Shown here piece after piece: positions 23,936-34,481 of a stretch of 38,092 nucleotides of DNA. Numbering within the stretch: the stretch's first letter is position 1; every line of letters starts with the position of its first letter. Source of the stretch: Acidobacteriota bacterium. Lineage in GTDB: Bacteria; Acidobacteriota; Terriglobia; Acidiferrales; UBA7541. The notes beneath the pieces are model-generated. The model saw nothing but the letters and a program-made list of their open reading frames with translations. It had not been told where the DNA came from and searched no databases. Position numbers and translations under genes: made by a program. The DNA lies in the NCBI GenBank assembly GCA_003154775.1, contig PMES01000087.1, forward strand, positions 1 to 38,092, written 5' to 3'.

Positions 23936-24952
23936 ATGCCTCCTAAAGTCAAATGGGGAATTTTGAGCGCCGCGAACATTGCCGCGCGCCACGTCATCCC
24001 CGCCATGCAACAGTGCGAATGGGCCGAAATCACCGCCATCGCTTCGCGCTCCATTGAAAAAGCGAAAAACGTCGCCGCACAATTTTCCATTCCCAAAGCC
24101 TACGGCTCCTACGAAGAGCTCCTCGACGATCGAGAGGTCGAGGCCATCTACAATCCGCTCCCCAATCATCTCCACGTCGAGTGGTCCATTCGCGCCGCCA
24201 GCCGCATCAAGCATGTCCTCTGCGAAAAACCCATCGGTTGCAATGCCGCGGAGGCTCGCCGCCTGCGCGAAGCCCGTGATGAATACGGCGTCAAGATTGG
24301 CGAAGCCTTCATGGTGCGCACGCACCCGCAGTGGTTGCGCACGCGCGAACTCATCCGCGCCGGCCGCATCGGCAAGCTCCGCTCGGCGTCCGGCTTTTTC
24401 AGCTACCTCAATACAGATCCGGCGGACCCGCGCAATATCGCCGAGTACGGCGGCGGTGCGCTGCTCGACATCGGCTGTTACCCGGTGAAGACCTCGCGTT
24501 TCGTGTTTGGCGATGAGCCGGAGCGCGTCTTCGCCTGCATTGAGCGCGATCCCAGTTTCAAAACCGATCGCCTCACGTCCGCGATTCTGGAATTCCCCAC
24601 CGGGCAGTGCATCTTCACTTCCAGCACACAGCTCGTTGCCTACCAGAAAATGCAGTTCTTCGGTACCGAAGGCCGCATCGACATCGAAATTCCGTTCAAC
24701 GCCCCCACGGACAAGCCTGCGCGCATCTTTATCGACAACGGCAAGGAACTCTACGCCGACGGCAGCGCGATCACCGAATCCTTCCCGGTCTGCAATCAAT
24801 ACACGATCCAGGGCGATCTTTTCTCGCAGGCCATTCGCGAAAACAAGGAAGTCCCCAATCCCCTGGAAGATGCCATCTGCAACATGGCGGTCATTGACGC
24901 GCTCTTCCGCTCCGCCGAATCCGGCCACTGGGAAGTTCCCGAGCCTCTCTAA
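23936..24952 (+). CDS. Gfo/Idh/MocA-family oxidoreductase
   Basis: A 338-residue NAD(P)-dependent sugar or polyol dehydrogenase. The Rossmann start is VKWGILSAANIAARHVIPA, the family signature EKPIG follows VLCEKP at about residues 95-100, and GEAFMVRTHPQW and GGGALLDIGCYPV are the usual substrate-side motifs (the latter with conserved D-I-G-x-Y). Relatives act on xylose, 1,5-anhydrofructose, inositol or diols. I start at the ATG at 23936; the open frame upstream runs through the repeat copy and is not conserved-looking. Its substrate is unknown. The inositol-phosphate synthase gene next to it, on the opposite strand, is suggestive but not evidence for inositol. Confidence 0.87.
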   Translation: MPPKVKWGILSAANIAARHVIPAMQQCEWAEITAIASRSIEKAKNVAAQFSIPKAYGSYEELLDDREVEAIYNPLPNHLHVEWSIRAASRIKHVLCEKPIGCNAAEARRLREARDEYGVKIGEAFMVRTHPQWLRTRELIRAGRIGKLRSASGFFSYLNTDPADPRNIAEYGGGALLDIGCYPVKTSRFVFGDEPERVFACIERDPSFKTDRLTSAILEFPTGQCIFTSSTQLVAYQKMQFFGTEGRIDIEIPFNAPTDKPARIFIDNGKELYADGSAITESFPVCNQYTIQGDLFSQAIRENKEVPNPLEDAICNMAVIDALFRSAESGHWEVPEPL

Positions 24953-24987
24953 TCTCTACCCCATGCCGTTGCGCGCATCGGGCTCCC

Positions 24988-25100
24988 GTAGGGGCGAGCC
25001 TGTTTACCCTGAGCTGCGAAGGGCTGCGCCCCATCTCGGCAAGGCGTAAACGCCATTTGTCATCCCGATCCCGCAAAGCGGGAGAGGGATCTGCTTTTCG
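24988..25100. repeat. composite dispersed repeat downstream of Gfo/Idh gene
   Basis: This begins GTAGGGG, contains CCCATCTCGGCAAGGCG and ends in GTCATCCCGA...GAGGGATCTGCTTTTCG (25059-25100), with an inner CCCGC/GCGGG stem. Both modules recur at 30922-31004, and the first recurs at 32819-32876. It accounts for most of the 308-base gap 24953-25260; the remainder shows no gene. Confidence 0.7.
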
Positions 25101-25260
25101 TACAAGACAAGGGAAAAAGCAGATTCCGAGTCCCGCTCAAAAAACGAACGGGACTGGCAATGACATTTTGCAGGGACTTTTCAGCAGGCTGCGAAAGGGA
25201 GCACGACTTACAATTCCACGCAATAGCGCGCAATCCCCTCACCCGGGGATCGCTGCTTCT

Positions 25261-26574
25261 CTAATCGTAATATTCCTGCCCCAGGTGGGTGATCAAATCC
25301 TCTCCCACCATCCACCGCAGCGTGTTTTTGAGTTTCATGAGCTGGATGAAGAGGTCGTGCTCCGGATACAACTCCGGCGCAGTCATCGGCGACTTGAAAT
25401 AGAAACTGAGCCACTCCTGAATTCCCCGCATGCCCGCGCGCTGCGCCAGGTCCAGGAATAACACCAGGTCCAGGACGATGGGCGCGGCCAAAATCGAATC
25501 GCGGCATAGGAAATCCACCTTGATCTGCATCGGATAGCCCAGCCACCCGAAGATATCGATATTGTCCCAGCCCTCTTTGTTGTCGCCGCGCGGCGGGTAG
25601 TAGTTGATGCGCACCTTGTGGTAAATCTTCTTGTAGAGATCGGGATACAAGTGCGGCTGCAAAATAAACTCCAGCGCGCCCAGCTTCGATTCTTCCTTCG
25701 TCTTGAAGGAGCCGGGGTCCTCCAGCACTTCGCCGTCGCGGTTCCCCAGAATATTTGTCGAAAACCACCCGTTCAGCCCCAGCATGCGCGCTTTGAACGC
25801 GGGCGCCAGAACCGTCTTGAGAAGCGTCTGCCCGGTCTTGAAGTCCTTTCCCGCGATCGGCACTTTATGCTCCTGCGCCAATTGCCGCAACGCAGGCACG
25901 TCCACGGTCAGGTTTGGCGCTCCGTTTCCATACGCGATGCCGCTGGTAATCGCCGCCCAGGCATACAACATCGAGGGCGCAATCGCCGGGTGATTCTCTT
26001 TCATCGCGGCTTCAAACGTTTCCGGCGTGGCGTGGACCTCGTGCGTCTTCATGAACACTTCCGTCGAGCCGCACCACAGCATTACCATGCGCGAACAGCC
26101 GTGCTTTTTCTTGAACTTCGCAATGTCGTCCTTCACCTGCAGCGCGATGTCGTACTTCGTCTTTCCCTTCTTCACATTCTTGCCGTTCAGCATCTTCACG
26201 TATTCTTGATCAAACGCCGCGGACATCGGCTTGATTTTCGAGAGGAAAGTCTTCACCAGCGCCAGATGATGCGCATCCAGCACGCCCGCTTTCGCCGCCG
26301 CTTCGTAGGAACTGTCCGGAAAAATATCCCAGCCGCCGAACACCATGTCTTCCAGCCGCGCCAGCTTTACAAAATCCTTGATTTTCGGTGATCGCCCTTC
26401 CGTGCGCTTTCCCAGGCGAATCGTGGCCATCTGCGTCAGTGACCCGATCGGCAGCGCCTTCTTCGTGCGCACCAGCTCTACGCCGGCCATGAACGTGGTC
26501 GCCACCGCGCCCATTCCCGGCAACAACACCCCGAGTTTTCCCCTCGGCGCGGCAATCTTCGTTGGCTTTTCCAT
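25261..26574 (-). CDS. ino1: myo-inositol-1-phosphate synthase
   Basis: A 437-residue NAD-dependent inositol-3-phosphate (1L-myo-inositol-1-phosphate) synthase, converting glucose-6-phosphate to inositol phosphate. The N-terminal Rossmann motif is GVLLPGMGAVATTFMAGVEL. LGLNGWFSTNILGNRDG (roughly residue 265 onwards) is the hallmark substrate region, followed by KVRINYYPPRGDNKEGWDNID and the catalytic-domain stretch QIKVDFLCRDSILAAPIVLDL. The ATG at 26574 has GAGGA just upstream; the longer frame to 26685 is unlikely. It stands alone, between repeat-rich DNA and a YceI remnant, so inositol may feed compatible-solute or phospholipid synthesis encoded elsewhere. Confidence 0.93.
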   Translation of the reverse strand: MEKPTKIAAPRGKLGVLLPGMGAVATTFMAGVELVRTKKALPIGSLTQMATIRLGKRTEGRSPKIKDFVKLARLEDMVFGGWDIFPDSSYEAAAKAGVLDAHHLALVKTFLSKIKPMSAAFDQEYVKMLNGKNVKKGKTKYDIALQVKDDIAKFKKKHGCSRMVMLWCGSTEVFMKTHEVHATPETFEAAMKENHPAIAPSMLYAWAAITSGIAYGNGAPNLTVDVPALRQLAQEHKVPIAGKDFKTGQTLLKTVLAPAFKARMLGLNGWFSTNILGNRDGEVLEDPGSFKTKEESKLGALEFILQPHLYPDLYKKIYHKVRINYYPPRGDNKEGWDNIDIFGWLGYPMQIKVDFLCRDSILAAPIVLDLVLFLDLAQRAGMRGIQEWLSFYFKSPMTAPELYPEHDLFIQLMKLKNTLRWMVGEDLITHLGQEYYD

Positions 26575-26781
26575 GAAATTCCTCGGTTGAATTGTACGTA
26601 GAACTGCACAGGGCTCGCCTGTCCAGTTTCCAGGCCGTAGCCCAAACGTTTCATTTTGTAGGAAGCGCCACGGATATGCAAACAAAAACGCTGGCGCGCG
26701 CGAGCCTTTCCTTGCTTTAGGGCTCTCCGGTTCGACTGCCGAATCATCTCGTCAAGTAACCGGCTTCTCGCTGTTACCGCT

Positions 26782-27000
26782 TCATTCCCCTTGTTTCCAC
26801 GCCCCTGCCAGTTCCAGGTCCAGTTGCACGGCGGGCTTCACCTTCAGCAGCCACTTGCTGGGGTCCTTCAAGCCCCACTGGATGTAAGGCACCTCGAACT
26901 TCGCCGTGCCTTGCCATTTACCGCTGCCCAACTGAGCATGTACCGGAACGGTCAGTTCGTGCTCGCTTCCATGCAGCAGGAAGACCCCGTGCAACTGCAC
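26782..27000 (-). pseudogene. YceI-family C-terminal fragment
   Basis: The 72-residue frame VQLHGVFLLHGSEHELTVPV, followed by FEVPYIQWGLKDPSKWLLKVKPAVQLDLEL, is the C-terminal half of a YceI-type lipid-binding protein. A normal member has about 100 more residues before it. Upstream to about 27180 the matching N-terminal part is not found in one frame. A VTSWPTQVEGRVGGLGEF stretch in another frame (about 27015-27070) may be its continuation, which would require a frameshift. There is no plausible start with a ribosome-binding site. The 207 bases between this fragment and the inositol-phosphate synthase start (26575-26781) hold nothing else I can identify. Confidence 0.55.
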
Positions 27001-27327
27001 ATCGGAATTCCCCGAGGCCGCCGACCCTGCCTTCCACCTGCGTGGGCCAGGAAGTCACGCGCGTCGATCAACGCGAAGTTCTCACTATCGCTCAGACACG
27101 CAATCTGGCGCGGGAAGGGGCTCCCTTGTATTCATAATCTGCGCTTATTTCCCATAGCATTTCTATTAATTTGACTCATCCCCCTCTTTCCTTCAACCTA
27201 GAGACTGTCTGGGGGCGTACGCGTTGTCGCGTTTCACCTCGCCGATTTTTGTGTCGTCTGCATTCCTGGGCTACCGGACGACGCGCCTCGTGCCGGGAAA
27301 CTGCTTTGCGGTCTTTTCCGCGGGCGC

Positions 27328-27429
27328 ATGGGGAAGATGATAGCTTTTGTGTTGCGCAACTCTGGAGTTTTGGGGCCATCCTCCAGACGGGATGATGGCC
27401 CCGATTTGTTTTTCGTTTCTTGCGCATAG
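27328..27429 (+). other. possible leader ORF upstream of ilvD
   Basis: A 33-codon frame (MGKMIAFVLRNSGVLG...) contains Ile, two Val-Leu pairs and further Leu/Val codons, and ends 17 bases before the ilvD start. It passes through the hairpin at 27372-27402 instead of stopping before it, which is not the classic attenuator layout. I regard it as a weak candidate. Confidence 0.22.
27372..27420 (+). terminator. terminator-like hairpin in the ilvD leader (candidate attenuator)
   Basis: GGGGCCATC (27372-27380) pairs perfectly with GATGGCCCC (27394-27402) and is followed by GATTTGTTTTTCGTTTCT, a U-rich tail on the plus strand. There is no plus-strand gene directly upstream that it could end, and ilvD starts 45 bases later. 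Attenuation of the ilv operon or the end of a small RNA are the simplest explanations. The rest of 27001-27371 shows no gene besides the YceI remnant. Confidence 0.55.
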
Positions 27430-27446
27430 TTTGGAGGGACGCCGCT

Positions 27447-29177
27447 GTGACCGAACGTTCGCTGAAGTCCCGCAGTTCCGCTCTGGTGGATGGCAATAAC
27501 CGCGCTCCCGCTCGCGCCATGCTTCGCGCCTCCGGGCTTACAGACGACGATTTCACCAAGCCGCTCATCGGCATCGCCAACACCTGGATCGAAATCGGCC
27601 CCTGCAACTACCACCTTCGCGAACTTGCCGAGCACGTCCGCGCCGGCATCCGCGCCGCGGGTGGCACGCCCCTCGAATTCAACACGGTTTCCATTTCCGA
27701 CGGCATCACCATGGGCACCGACGGCATGCGCGCCTCGCTGATCAGCCGCGAAGTCATCGCCGACTCCATCGAACTTGTCTCCCGCGGCAATCTGTTCGAC
27801 GGCCTTGTCGTCCTGGTCGGCTGCGATAAAACGATTCCCGGCGGCATTATGGCCCTGGCCCGCTTGAATATTCCCGGACTGGTTCTTTATGGCGGCTCCA
27901 TTGCGCCCGGCAAATTTGAGGGCCATTCGGTGACGATTCAGGATGTTTACGAAGCCGTTGGGGCACACGCGCGCGGCAAAATTACGGATAAGCAGCTTAA
28001 AGAACTCGAATGTTCCGCTTGCCCTGGCGTGGGCGCCTGCGGCGGGCAGTTCACCGCCAACACCATGGCTCTGGTATGCGAATTCCTGGGAATTGCTCCC
28101 ATGGGCGCCTCCAGCATTCCCGCAACGGACAAGGGCAAAGCGCAAGCAGGCGAACTCGCCGGCAAGTTGGCCATGGATCTTCTCCGCAAAGACCTCACGC
28201 CGTTGAAAATTATCACCAAGACGGCCATTGAAAATGCCATCGCGGGAGTCGCCGCCACCGGTGGTTCCACCAACTCCGTGCTTCATCTTCTCGCCATCGC
28301 CCGCGAAGCGGGCATTCCGCTATCCATCGACGATTTTGATCGCATCAGTTCGCGCACGCCCATCCTCGCTGACTTAAAACCTGGAGGACGATTTGTCGCA
28401 ACCGATCTATATGCAGCAGGCGGCACTCCGCTTGTCGCAAAGCGTATGCTTGAAGCTGGTCTCCTCAAGGGAGACGCCCTCACCGTCACCGGCCGCAGCC
28501 TCGCCCAGGAAGCGTCCGCCGCAAAAGAAACCCCGGGCCAGGAAGTCGTCCGCGCCAAGAACAACCCGCTCAAATCGACGGGCGGCTTAGTCATACTTCA
28601 CGGCAATCTGTCGCCGGAAGGCTGCGTCATCAAGGTCGCCGGGAACAACACGCAAACCTTCCGCGGCCCCGCGCGCGTTTTCGATGGCGAAGAAGCCGCG
28701 TTTGCCGCGGTCAACAATAGCCAAATCAAAGCCGGCGATGTGGTGGTGATTCGTTATGAAGGCCCGCGCGGCGGACCCGGCATGCGCGAAATGCTCGCGG
28801 TCACCGCGGCCCTAGTGGGCGCAGGTCTCGGCGATTCCGTCGCCCTGCTGACCGATGGACGTTTCTCCGGCGCCACGCACGGCCTCATGGCCGGCCACGT
28901 CGCGCCCGAGGCCGTTGTGGGCGGCCCCATCGCCGCGCTTCGTGATGGCGACACCATCGTGTTCGACATTCCCAAGCGCAATCTTTCCGTCGAACTGACC
29001 GCCGCCGAAATCCGGCAGCGCCTCGCTACTTGGAAAGCGCCCAAGCCTCGCTTCACCAGCGGCGTCATGGCCAAGTACGCCTATCTCGTCTCTTCAGCCT
29101 CGCTTGGCGCGGTCACTGCCCTGCCCGATTCTTTTTCATCCGGTTCCCTGCCGGGATCCTCGGGGAGAACTCTATGA
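27447..29177 (+). CDS. ilvD: dihydroxy-acid dehydratase
   Basis: A 576-residue IlvD/Edd-family Fe-S dehydratase, the third step of isoleucine and valine synthesis (dihydroxy acid to 2-keto acid). Cluster and active-site motifs are [34 protein letters not shown] and [22 protein letters not shown] (given in pieces here: [11 protein letters not shown] and GHVAPEA). I chose the GTG at 27447 ([16 protein letters not shown]) with GGAGGG about 10 bases upstream. The stop overlaps the ilvB start (ATGA), so the two are translated as a unit. It is the first gene of an ilvD-ilvB-ilvN-ilvC series. Confidence 0.95.
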   Translation: MTERSLKSRSSALVDGNNRAPARAMLRASGLTDDDFTKPLIGIANTWIEIGPCNYHLRELAEHVRAGIRAAGGTPLEFNTVSISDGITMGTDGMRASLISREVIADSIELVSRGNLFDGLVVLVGCDKTIPGGIMALARLNIPGLVLYGGSIAPGKFEGHSVTIQDVYEAVGAHARGKITDKQLKELECSACPGVGACGGQFTANTMALVCEFLGIAPMGASSIPATDKGKAQAGELAGKLAMDLLRKDLTPLKIITKTAIENAIAGVAATGGSTNSVLHLLAIAREAGIPLSIDDFDRISSRTPILADLKPGGRFVATDLYAAGGTPLVAKRMLEAGLLKGDALTVTGRSLAQEASAAKETPGQEVVRAKNNPLKSTGGLVILHGNLSPEGCVIKVAGNNTQTFRGPARVFDGEEAAFAAVNNSQIKAGDVVVIRYEGPRGGPGMREMLAVTAALVGAGLGDSVALLTDGRFSGATHGLMAGHVAPEAVVGGPIAALRDGDTIVFDIPKRNLSVELTAAEIRQRLATWKAPKPRFTSGVMAKYAYLVSSASLGAVTALPDSFSSGSLPGSSGRTL

Positions 29178-30886
29178 AGATGACTGGTGCGGAAATTCTC
29201 TGTGAAACACTGACGCGCCTCGGCGTGCGTCACATCTTCGGCTATCCCGGCGGGGCGATTCTTCCGGTCTACGACGCGCTCGGCAAATCCAAGCTCCATC
29301 ACATTCTAGTGCGCCACGAGCAGGGCGCCACGCACATGGCCGATGGCTATGCGCGCGCCACGGGCGGCATCGGTGTCGCCATGGCTACTTCCGGCCCCGG
29401 CGCCACCAACATGGTCACCGGCATTGCCACGGCCATGCTCGATTCTTCCCCGGTGGTTTGCATCACCGGACAGGTCAGCAGCAAGGTGCTCGGCTCCGAT
29501 GCTTTTCAGGAAGTGGACATCACCGGCATCACCATGCCGATCACCAAATACAACGTGGTGGTTTCCAGGGCGGAGGATATCGCGCGCACGCTCCGCGAAG
29601 CCTTCATCATCGCCCAGTCCGGACGTCCCGGCCCGGTGCTCGTGGACTTCACCAAGGACGCGCAACAGGCTTCCGCCGAATTCGATTGGGACGCGTGCGC
29701 TCCGAAGCTGCCGGTCAAGCGCATCCGCAATAACCACAAACAGGACGAATTTGACCGCGCCGTCGAGCTGCTCAACACCGCCAAGCGCCCCGTGATTCTC
29801 GCCGGCCGCGGCATCATGCTCTCCGGGGCCATGCGCAAGTTCGAGGAATTTGTACGCACCAGCAACATCCCCGTGGCCATGACGCTTCTCGGCATTGGCT
29901 GCTTTCCGGCCAGCGATCCGATGAACCTGGGCATGATGGGCATGCACGGCGAAGCCTGGGTCAACACCGCGATTCAGGAAGCCGACCTGCTCATCGCCGT
30001 GGGCATGCGCTTCGACGATCGCGTTACCGGCGATCTGCGCACTTATGCGCGCAACGCCCGTAAAATCCACATCGAAGTGGATCGCGCCGAAATCAACAAA
30101 AACGTACAGGTGGACGCTGCGTTGGTGGGCGACGCCGGCGAGACTCTGAGCAGACTTCTGCCGCACATCCACGACGGCGATCACTCTCCGTGGCTGGCGC
30201 ATATCAAGGAGCTTAAGGGCGATTCCGCCGTGCGCGATATTCAGAGCCTGCCGGACAGCGGCCATCTCTACGCTGCGCACGTTATCAACGATTTGTGGAA
30301 GGTCACCAGGGGCGAGGCCATCGTGGTCACCGACGTCGGCCAGCACCAGATGTGGGAAGCGCAGTATTACCACCACGACCGCCCGCGCTCGCTGATCACT
30401 TCCGGCGGGCTCGGCACCATGGGATTTGCACTTCCTGCCGCGATTGGCGCAAAATTCGCGCGGCCCGACGCCGAAGTCTGGGCGGTTGTCGGCGATGGCG
30501 GTTTCCAGATGACCTCCTGCGAACTGGCCACGATCGTCCAGGAAAAGATCAACATCAAGATCGCCATCATCAACAACGGCTATCTGGGCATGGTCCGCCA
30601 GTGGCAGGAATTTTTCTACGACAAGCGTTACGTGGCCACGCCGCTGGTGGCGCCCGATTTTGTTTCGCTGGCGAACGCTTTCGGCATCCGCGGGGAACGC
30701 ATCACCTCGCGTGCGGAAGTCGTTTCAACCATCGAGTCGGCGCGTCACACCGAGCAACCCGTTCTGCTCGACTTCCGCGTCGAGCAGGAAGATTCCGTGT
30801 ATCCGATGGTCGCGGCCGGCGCGGCGCTCCATGACATGATTCGCCGGCCCAACAGCCCGTTGGTGGAATCCGCCACGGAGCCGTAG
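29174..30886 (+). CDS. ilvB: acetolactate synthase, large (catalytic) subunit
   Basis: A 570-residue ThDP-dependent enzyme joining two pyruvates (or pyruvate and 2-ketobutyrate). The N-terminal [16 protein letters not shown] and [17 protein letters not shown] (with the ThDP-activating Glu), the FAD domain and the C-terminal ThDP motif [19 protein letters not shown], followed by [12 protein letters not shown], are all present. The ATG at 29174 overlaps the ilvD stop and follows GGGGAGA. The next gene, the regulatory subunit, is separated by 234 bases that contain an intergenic repeat, which is unusual within an ilv operon. Confidence 0.96.
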   Translation: MKMTGAEILCETLTRLGVRHIFGYPGGAILPVYDALGKSKLHHILVRHEQGATHMADGYARATGGIGVAMATSGPGATNMVTGIATAMLDSSPVVCITGQVSSKVLGSDAFQEVDITGITMPITKYNVVVSRAEDIARTLREAFIIAQSGRPGPVLVDFTKDAQQASAEFDWDACAPKLPVKRIRNNHKQDEFDRAVELLNTAKRPVILAGRGIMLSGAMRKFEEFVRTSNIPVAMTLLGIGCFPASDPMNLGMMGMHGEAWVNTAIQEADLLIAVGMRFDDRVTGDLRTYARNARKIHIEVDRAEINKNVQVDAALVGDAGETLSRLLPHIHDGDHSPWLAHIKELKGDSAVRDIQSLPDSGHLYAAHVINDLWKVTRGEAIVVTDVGQHQMWEAQYYHHDRPRSLITSGGLGTMGFALPAAIGAKFARPDAEVWAVVGDGGFQMTSCELATIVQEKINIKIAIINNGYLGMVRQWQEFFYDKRYVATPLVAPDFVSLANAFGIRGERITSRAEVVSTIESARHTEQPVLLDFRVEQEDSVYPMVAAGAALHDMIRRPNSPLVESATEP

Positions 30887-30921
30887 AGGTATTCGCTTTC
30901 TCTGGCCGCCTGTGCCTATGT

Positions 30922-31004
30922 AGGGGTCCAGCACTGCTGGACCCCGTCCCGGCGAGGCGCAAACATTTTTGTCATCCCGAGCGCGGCGAGGGATCTGCTT
31001 TTCG
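30922..31004. repeat. composite palindromic repeat between ilvB and ilvN
   Basis: A near-perfect hairpin has 11-base arms (GGGGTCCAGCA, and its complement) around a single C at 30923-30945. It is followed by CCCGTCCCGGCGAGGCGCAAAC and GTCATCCCGA...GAGGGATCTGCTTTTCG (30971-31004). The hairpin module recurs after ilvC, and the second module recurs at 25059-25100. It could stop or pause transcription, or protect mRNA ends, between ilvB and ilvN. Confidence 0.75.
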
Positions 31005-31120
31005 CTAAAGGTTCCGCTCTGCTGGATTCGCTCTTGGTAAAATGAAATCATATCCGGGGATATTGCACCGCTCCCGGCCTGATGGGGAGCATTTGCAGGA
31101 TTGAGAAAATCGAGGATCGC

Positions 31121-31657
31121 ATGCAGACCATCGTTGCTTATGTCGAAAACAAGCCTGGGGTGCTGAACCGGGTCGCTTCCCTCACTCGGCGGCTGGCCAT
31201 TAACATTGATTCGCTCACCGTCGGCCCCACCGAAAACGAAGCGATTGCCCGCATGACTCTTTGCGCGCACACGGACGAGCGCGGCGCCCACCGGCTGGAA
31301 GCCAGCCTGGAAAAGCTCGTGGATGTCCTGCTGGCCGAAAATATTACCGACCGCTCCATGCTGGAGCGCGACCTGGCGCTCATCAAAGTTTCCGCCGGCC
31401 AGCAGAACCGTCCCCACCTCATGGAACTCATCAAGGTGTTTCGCGCGCGCGTGGTGGACGTCGCTCCCGAATCCTTGATCGTGGAAGTTTCCGGCACGGT
31501 GGACAAAATCGACGGCCTGCTGGAGGTTTTGCGTCCTTTCGGCGTGCTGGAAATGGCCCGCACCGGACGCATCGCCATGACGCGCGGCAACGATCTGCTG
31601 CGTCCCCCTGGCGCCGCTGACGTTGCCCCCGTGACACCCGCTCCCTCCGCCACGTAG
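31121..31657 (+). CDS. ilvN: acetolactate synthase, small (regulatory) subunit
   Basis: A 178-residue ACT-domain protein, regulatory partner of IlvB and usual site of valine feedback. The N-terminal ACT domain opens IVAYVENKPGVLNRVASL and includes INIDSLTVGPTE. The C-terminal domain has ELIKVFRARVVDVAPESLIVE and ends ARTGRIAMTRG. I chose the ATG at 31121 with GAGGA just upstream. The last dozen residues (PPGAADVAPVTPAPSAT) are a Pro/Ala tail beyond the conserved domain. It may also have its own promoter, since 234 repeat-bearing bases separate it from ilvB. Confidence 0.93.
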   Translation: MQTIVAYVENKPGVLNRVASLTRRLAINIDSLTVGPTENEAIARMTLCAHTDERGAHRLEASLEKLVDVLLAENITDRSMLERDLALIKVSAGQQNRPHLMELIKVFRARVVDVAPESLIVEVSGTVDKIDGLLEVLRPFGVLEMARTGRIAMTRGNDLLRPPGAADVAPVTPAPSAT

Positions 31658-32794
<1,137 letters not shown>

Positions 32795-32818
32795 GTAAGC
32801 CCCTCCGATTTTCCCAGT

Positions 32819-32876
32819 AGGGGTCCAGCACTGCTGGACCCCATCTCGGCAAATCGTCAACATTTTTGGCATCCTG
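32819..32876. repeat. palindromic repeat downstream of ilvC
   Basis: The 11-base arms GGGGTCCAGCA around a central C (32820-32842) are followed by CCATCTCGGCAAATCG and CAACATTTTTGGCATCC. This copies the first module of the repeat at 30922, with a few base changes in the distal part. It lies 25 bases after the ilvC stop. Confidence 0.72.
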
Positions 32877-32937
32877 CCATTCCTCTCACAACCAAGTTGA
32901 TCGCCAGGCGCCACGCTTTTGTTTTATGATTTCCGGC

Positions 32938-33762
32938 ATGCCAAACATGGCCAGTTCCAACGAGAATTCCGTGTACTTGCGGCTGGGCACGTCTTCGTTC
33001 ACGGCCGAAGGCTGGGAAAAGACTTTTTATCCGAAAGGCATGCAGGCGCGCGATTATCTTTCCTACTATGCGACGCAGTTTGACACGCTGGAGATTGACG
33101 CGACGTTCTACCGCATCCCGGCCGAATCCACGGTGAAAGGCTGGTATGCCAAGACGCCCGCGAATTTCCTGTTCGCGCTGAAGGCCCCGCAGGAAATCAC
33201 GCACGAACGCATCCTTGTCGATGCCGAACCGGTCCTGAAGGAATTTCTGCGGGTAACCGATCATCTGGGCGAAAAGCGCGGGCCAATCCTGTTCCAGTTC
33301 CAATACTTCAACAAGAAGGCTTTCGCCACGCCGGCGGATTTTCTGGCGCGGCTGAAGCCATTTCTGGAGAAGCTTCCCTCGGAACCTCGATTTGCCCTGG
33401 AAATCCGCAACAAAACCTGGCTGAGCCCTGCGCTTTACGATCTTTTGCGGAAACACAACATCGCGCTGGCACTGATTGACCATCCCTGGATGCCGCGACC
33501 GGGCGAGTGGTTCGCCAAGGGCGACGCCATTACCACCGATTTCACGTACATCCGTTGGCTGGGCGATCGCAAGGCCATCGAGGAGCTGACGAAAACCTGG
33601 GACACCACGATCGTGGACCGCACGCGCGATCTGCAGGACTGGGTGGAAGCCTGCCGCAACATCCTGAAGCGCAAAATCCGCGTGTTCGCGTTTGCCAACA
33701 ATCACTACGCGGGCCACGCCCCCGCCACGCTGCGGCTTTTCACCGAGCTGATGGAAAAGTAG
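32938..33762 (+). CDS. DUF72 family protein (YecE-like TIM barrel)
   Basis: A protein of about 274 residues of the DUF72/YecE family, whose biochemical function is not established. Typical segments are LRLGTSSFTAEGWEKTFYP near the N-terminus, YYATQFDTLEIDATFYRIP, KAPQEITHER, FQFQYF, FALEIRNKTWL and the C-terminal VFAFANNHYAGHAPATL, all matching the family's conserved barrel motifs. Several Met codons (32926, 32938, 32947) are possible starts and none has a clear ribosome-binding site. It is not obviously linked to the ilv operon, from which the palindromic repeat separates it. Confidence 0.88.
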   Translation: MPNMASSNENSVYLRLGTSSFTAEGWEKTFYPKGMQARDYLSYYATQFDTLEIDATFYRIPAESTVKGWYAKTPANFLFALKAPQEITHERILVDAEPVLKEFLRVTDHLGEKRGPILFQFQYFNKKAFATPADFLARLKPFLEKLPSEPRFALEIRNKTWLSPALYDLLRKHNIALALIDHPWMPRPGEWFAKGDAITTDFTYIRWLGDRKAIEELTKTWDTTIVDRTRDLQDWVEACRNILKRKIRVFAFANNHYAGHAPATLRLFTELMEK

Positions 33763-33849
33763 AGCCGTGGTTTCTCCGCGAGCGGATAAACCACTTTGCG
33801 GTTCGCGCGACTACTGGAAATCAGGAAGAAAAGAATCGCGAGAGGAAAA

Positions 33850-34233
33850 TCAACCCAGGTTGGTTTTGCCCAGCACCGCGACGCGCCGTTCGTAGATCAT
33901 CTCGCAGAGGCCCTTTTTGTTGTAGAAGCGAAACACGATCGTGTGGCCGGCTTCGATTTTTGCGCGCGATTTCAGCACCGTGCCGTTCAAGACCACCCAA
34001 CTGCCGTTCACCAGGTATTCGCCCTCGCGCCCCTGCAACTCAAATCGCCCATCCGTTTTCAAGGAGAGCGGCGCGGCATTGCAGGGCACGGCCTTGCCCG
34101 CCACCAGCGCCTGCGTGCATTCATACTCTCCCGCAACCTCCGCGCTCTGCGCACGAGCCACGCTGCCCGCCAGGAACACAGCGACGCCCAGGCCACCCGC
34201 CAGCGCCAGAATTTTTCCGATTCGGGACCGCAT
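33850..34233 (-). CDS. small secreted protein of unknown function
   Basis: A 127-residue protein with a clear signal peptide (MRSRIGKILALAGGLGVAVF, cleaved after SVARAQS). The mature part is short and beta-rich (GEYECTQALVAGKAVPCNAA, SLKTDGRFELQGREGEYLVNG, HTIVFRFYNKKGLCEMIYERR). It contains three cysteines, two of them (YECTQ and VPCNAA) placed to form a disulphide. The ATG at 34233 has GGAGG upstream, which rules out the longer frame to 34386. I do not recognise the family. The 248 bases between it and the gamma-glutamyltransferase stop show only a weak hairpin around 34424-34456. Confidence 0.72.
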   Translation of the reverse strand: MRSRIGKILALAGGLGVAVFLAGSVARAQSAEVAGEYECTQALVAGKAVPCNAAPLSLKTDGRFELQGREGEYLVNGSWVVLNGTVLKSRAKIEAGHTIVFRFYNKKGLCEMIYERRVAVLGKTNLG

Positions 34234-34481
34234 GTCTGCCTCCCAGCAACAAATACAAGTCGAGCAGGCTGTTCGGAACCTCTTATGGGTTGCAACTCTC
34301 TTACCACCAAGGCGGCTCGCCATGGCACTGAAAACACAGGTGTTAGCACTCCAGTAAGGGCGCTGCACCAGGGCACTTGGGAACACCTGTTCACATTCCG
34401 CACGTTGGAGGGAACTCTTTTGCGGTACTCCCCCGCAGGTACGTGCCGGGAGAGGTACCGATCTATTTAATAAAAGTTATA

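Noticed and set aside
34424-34456. Hairpin between ggt and the small secreted protein as a terminator or riboswitch
   Set aside because: The GGTAC...GGTACC arms pair only with bulges and no T tract follows on either strand.
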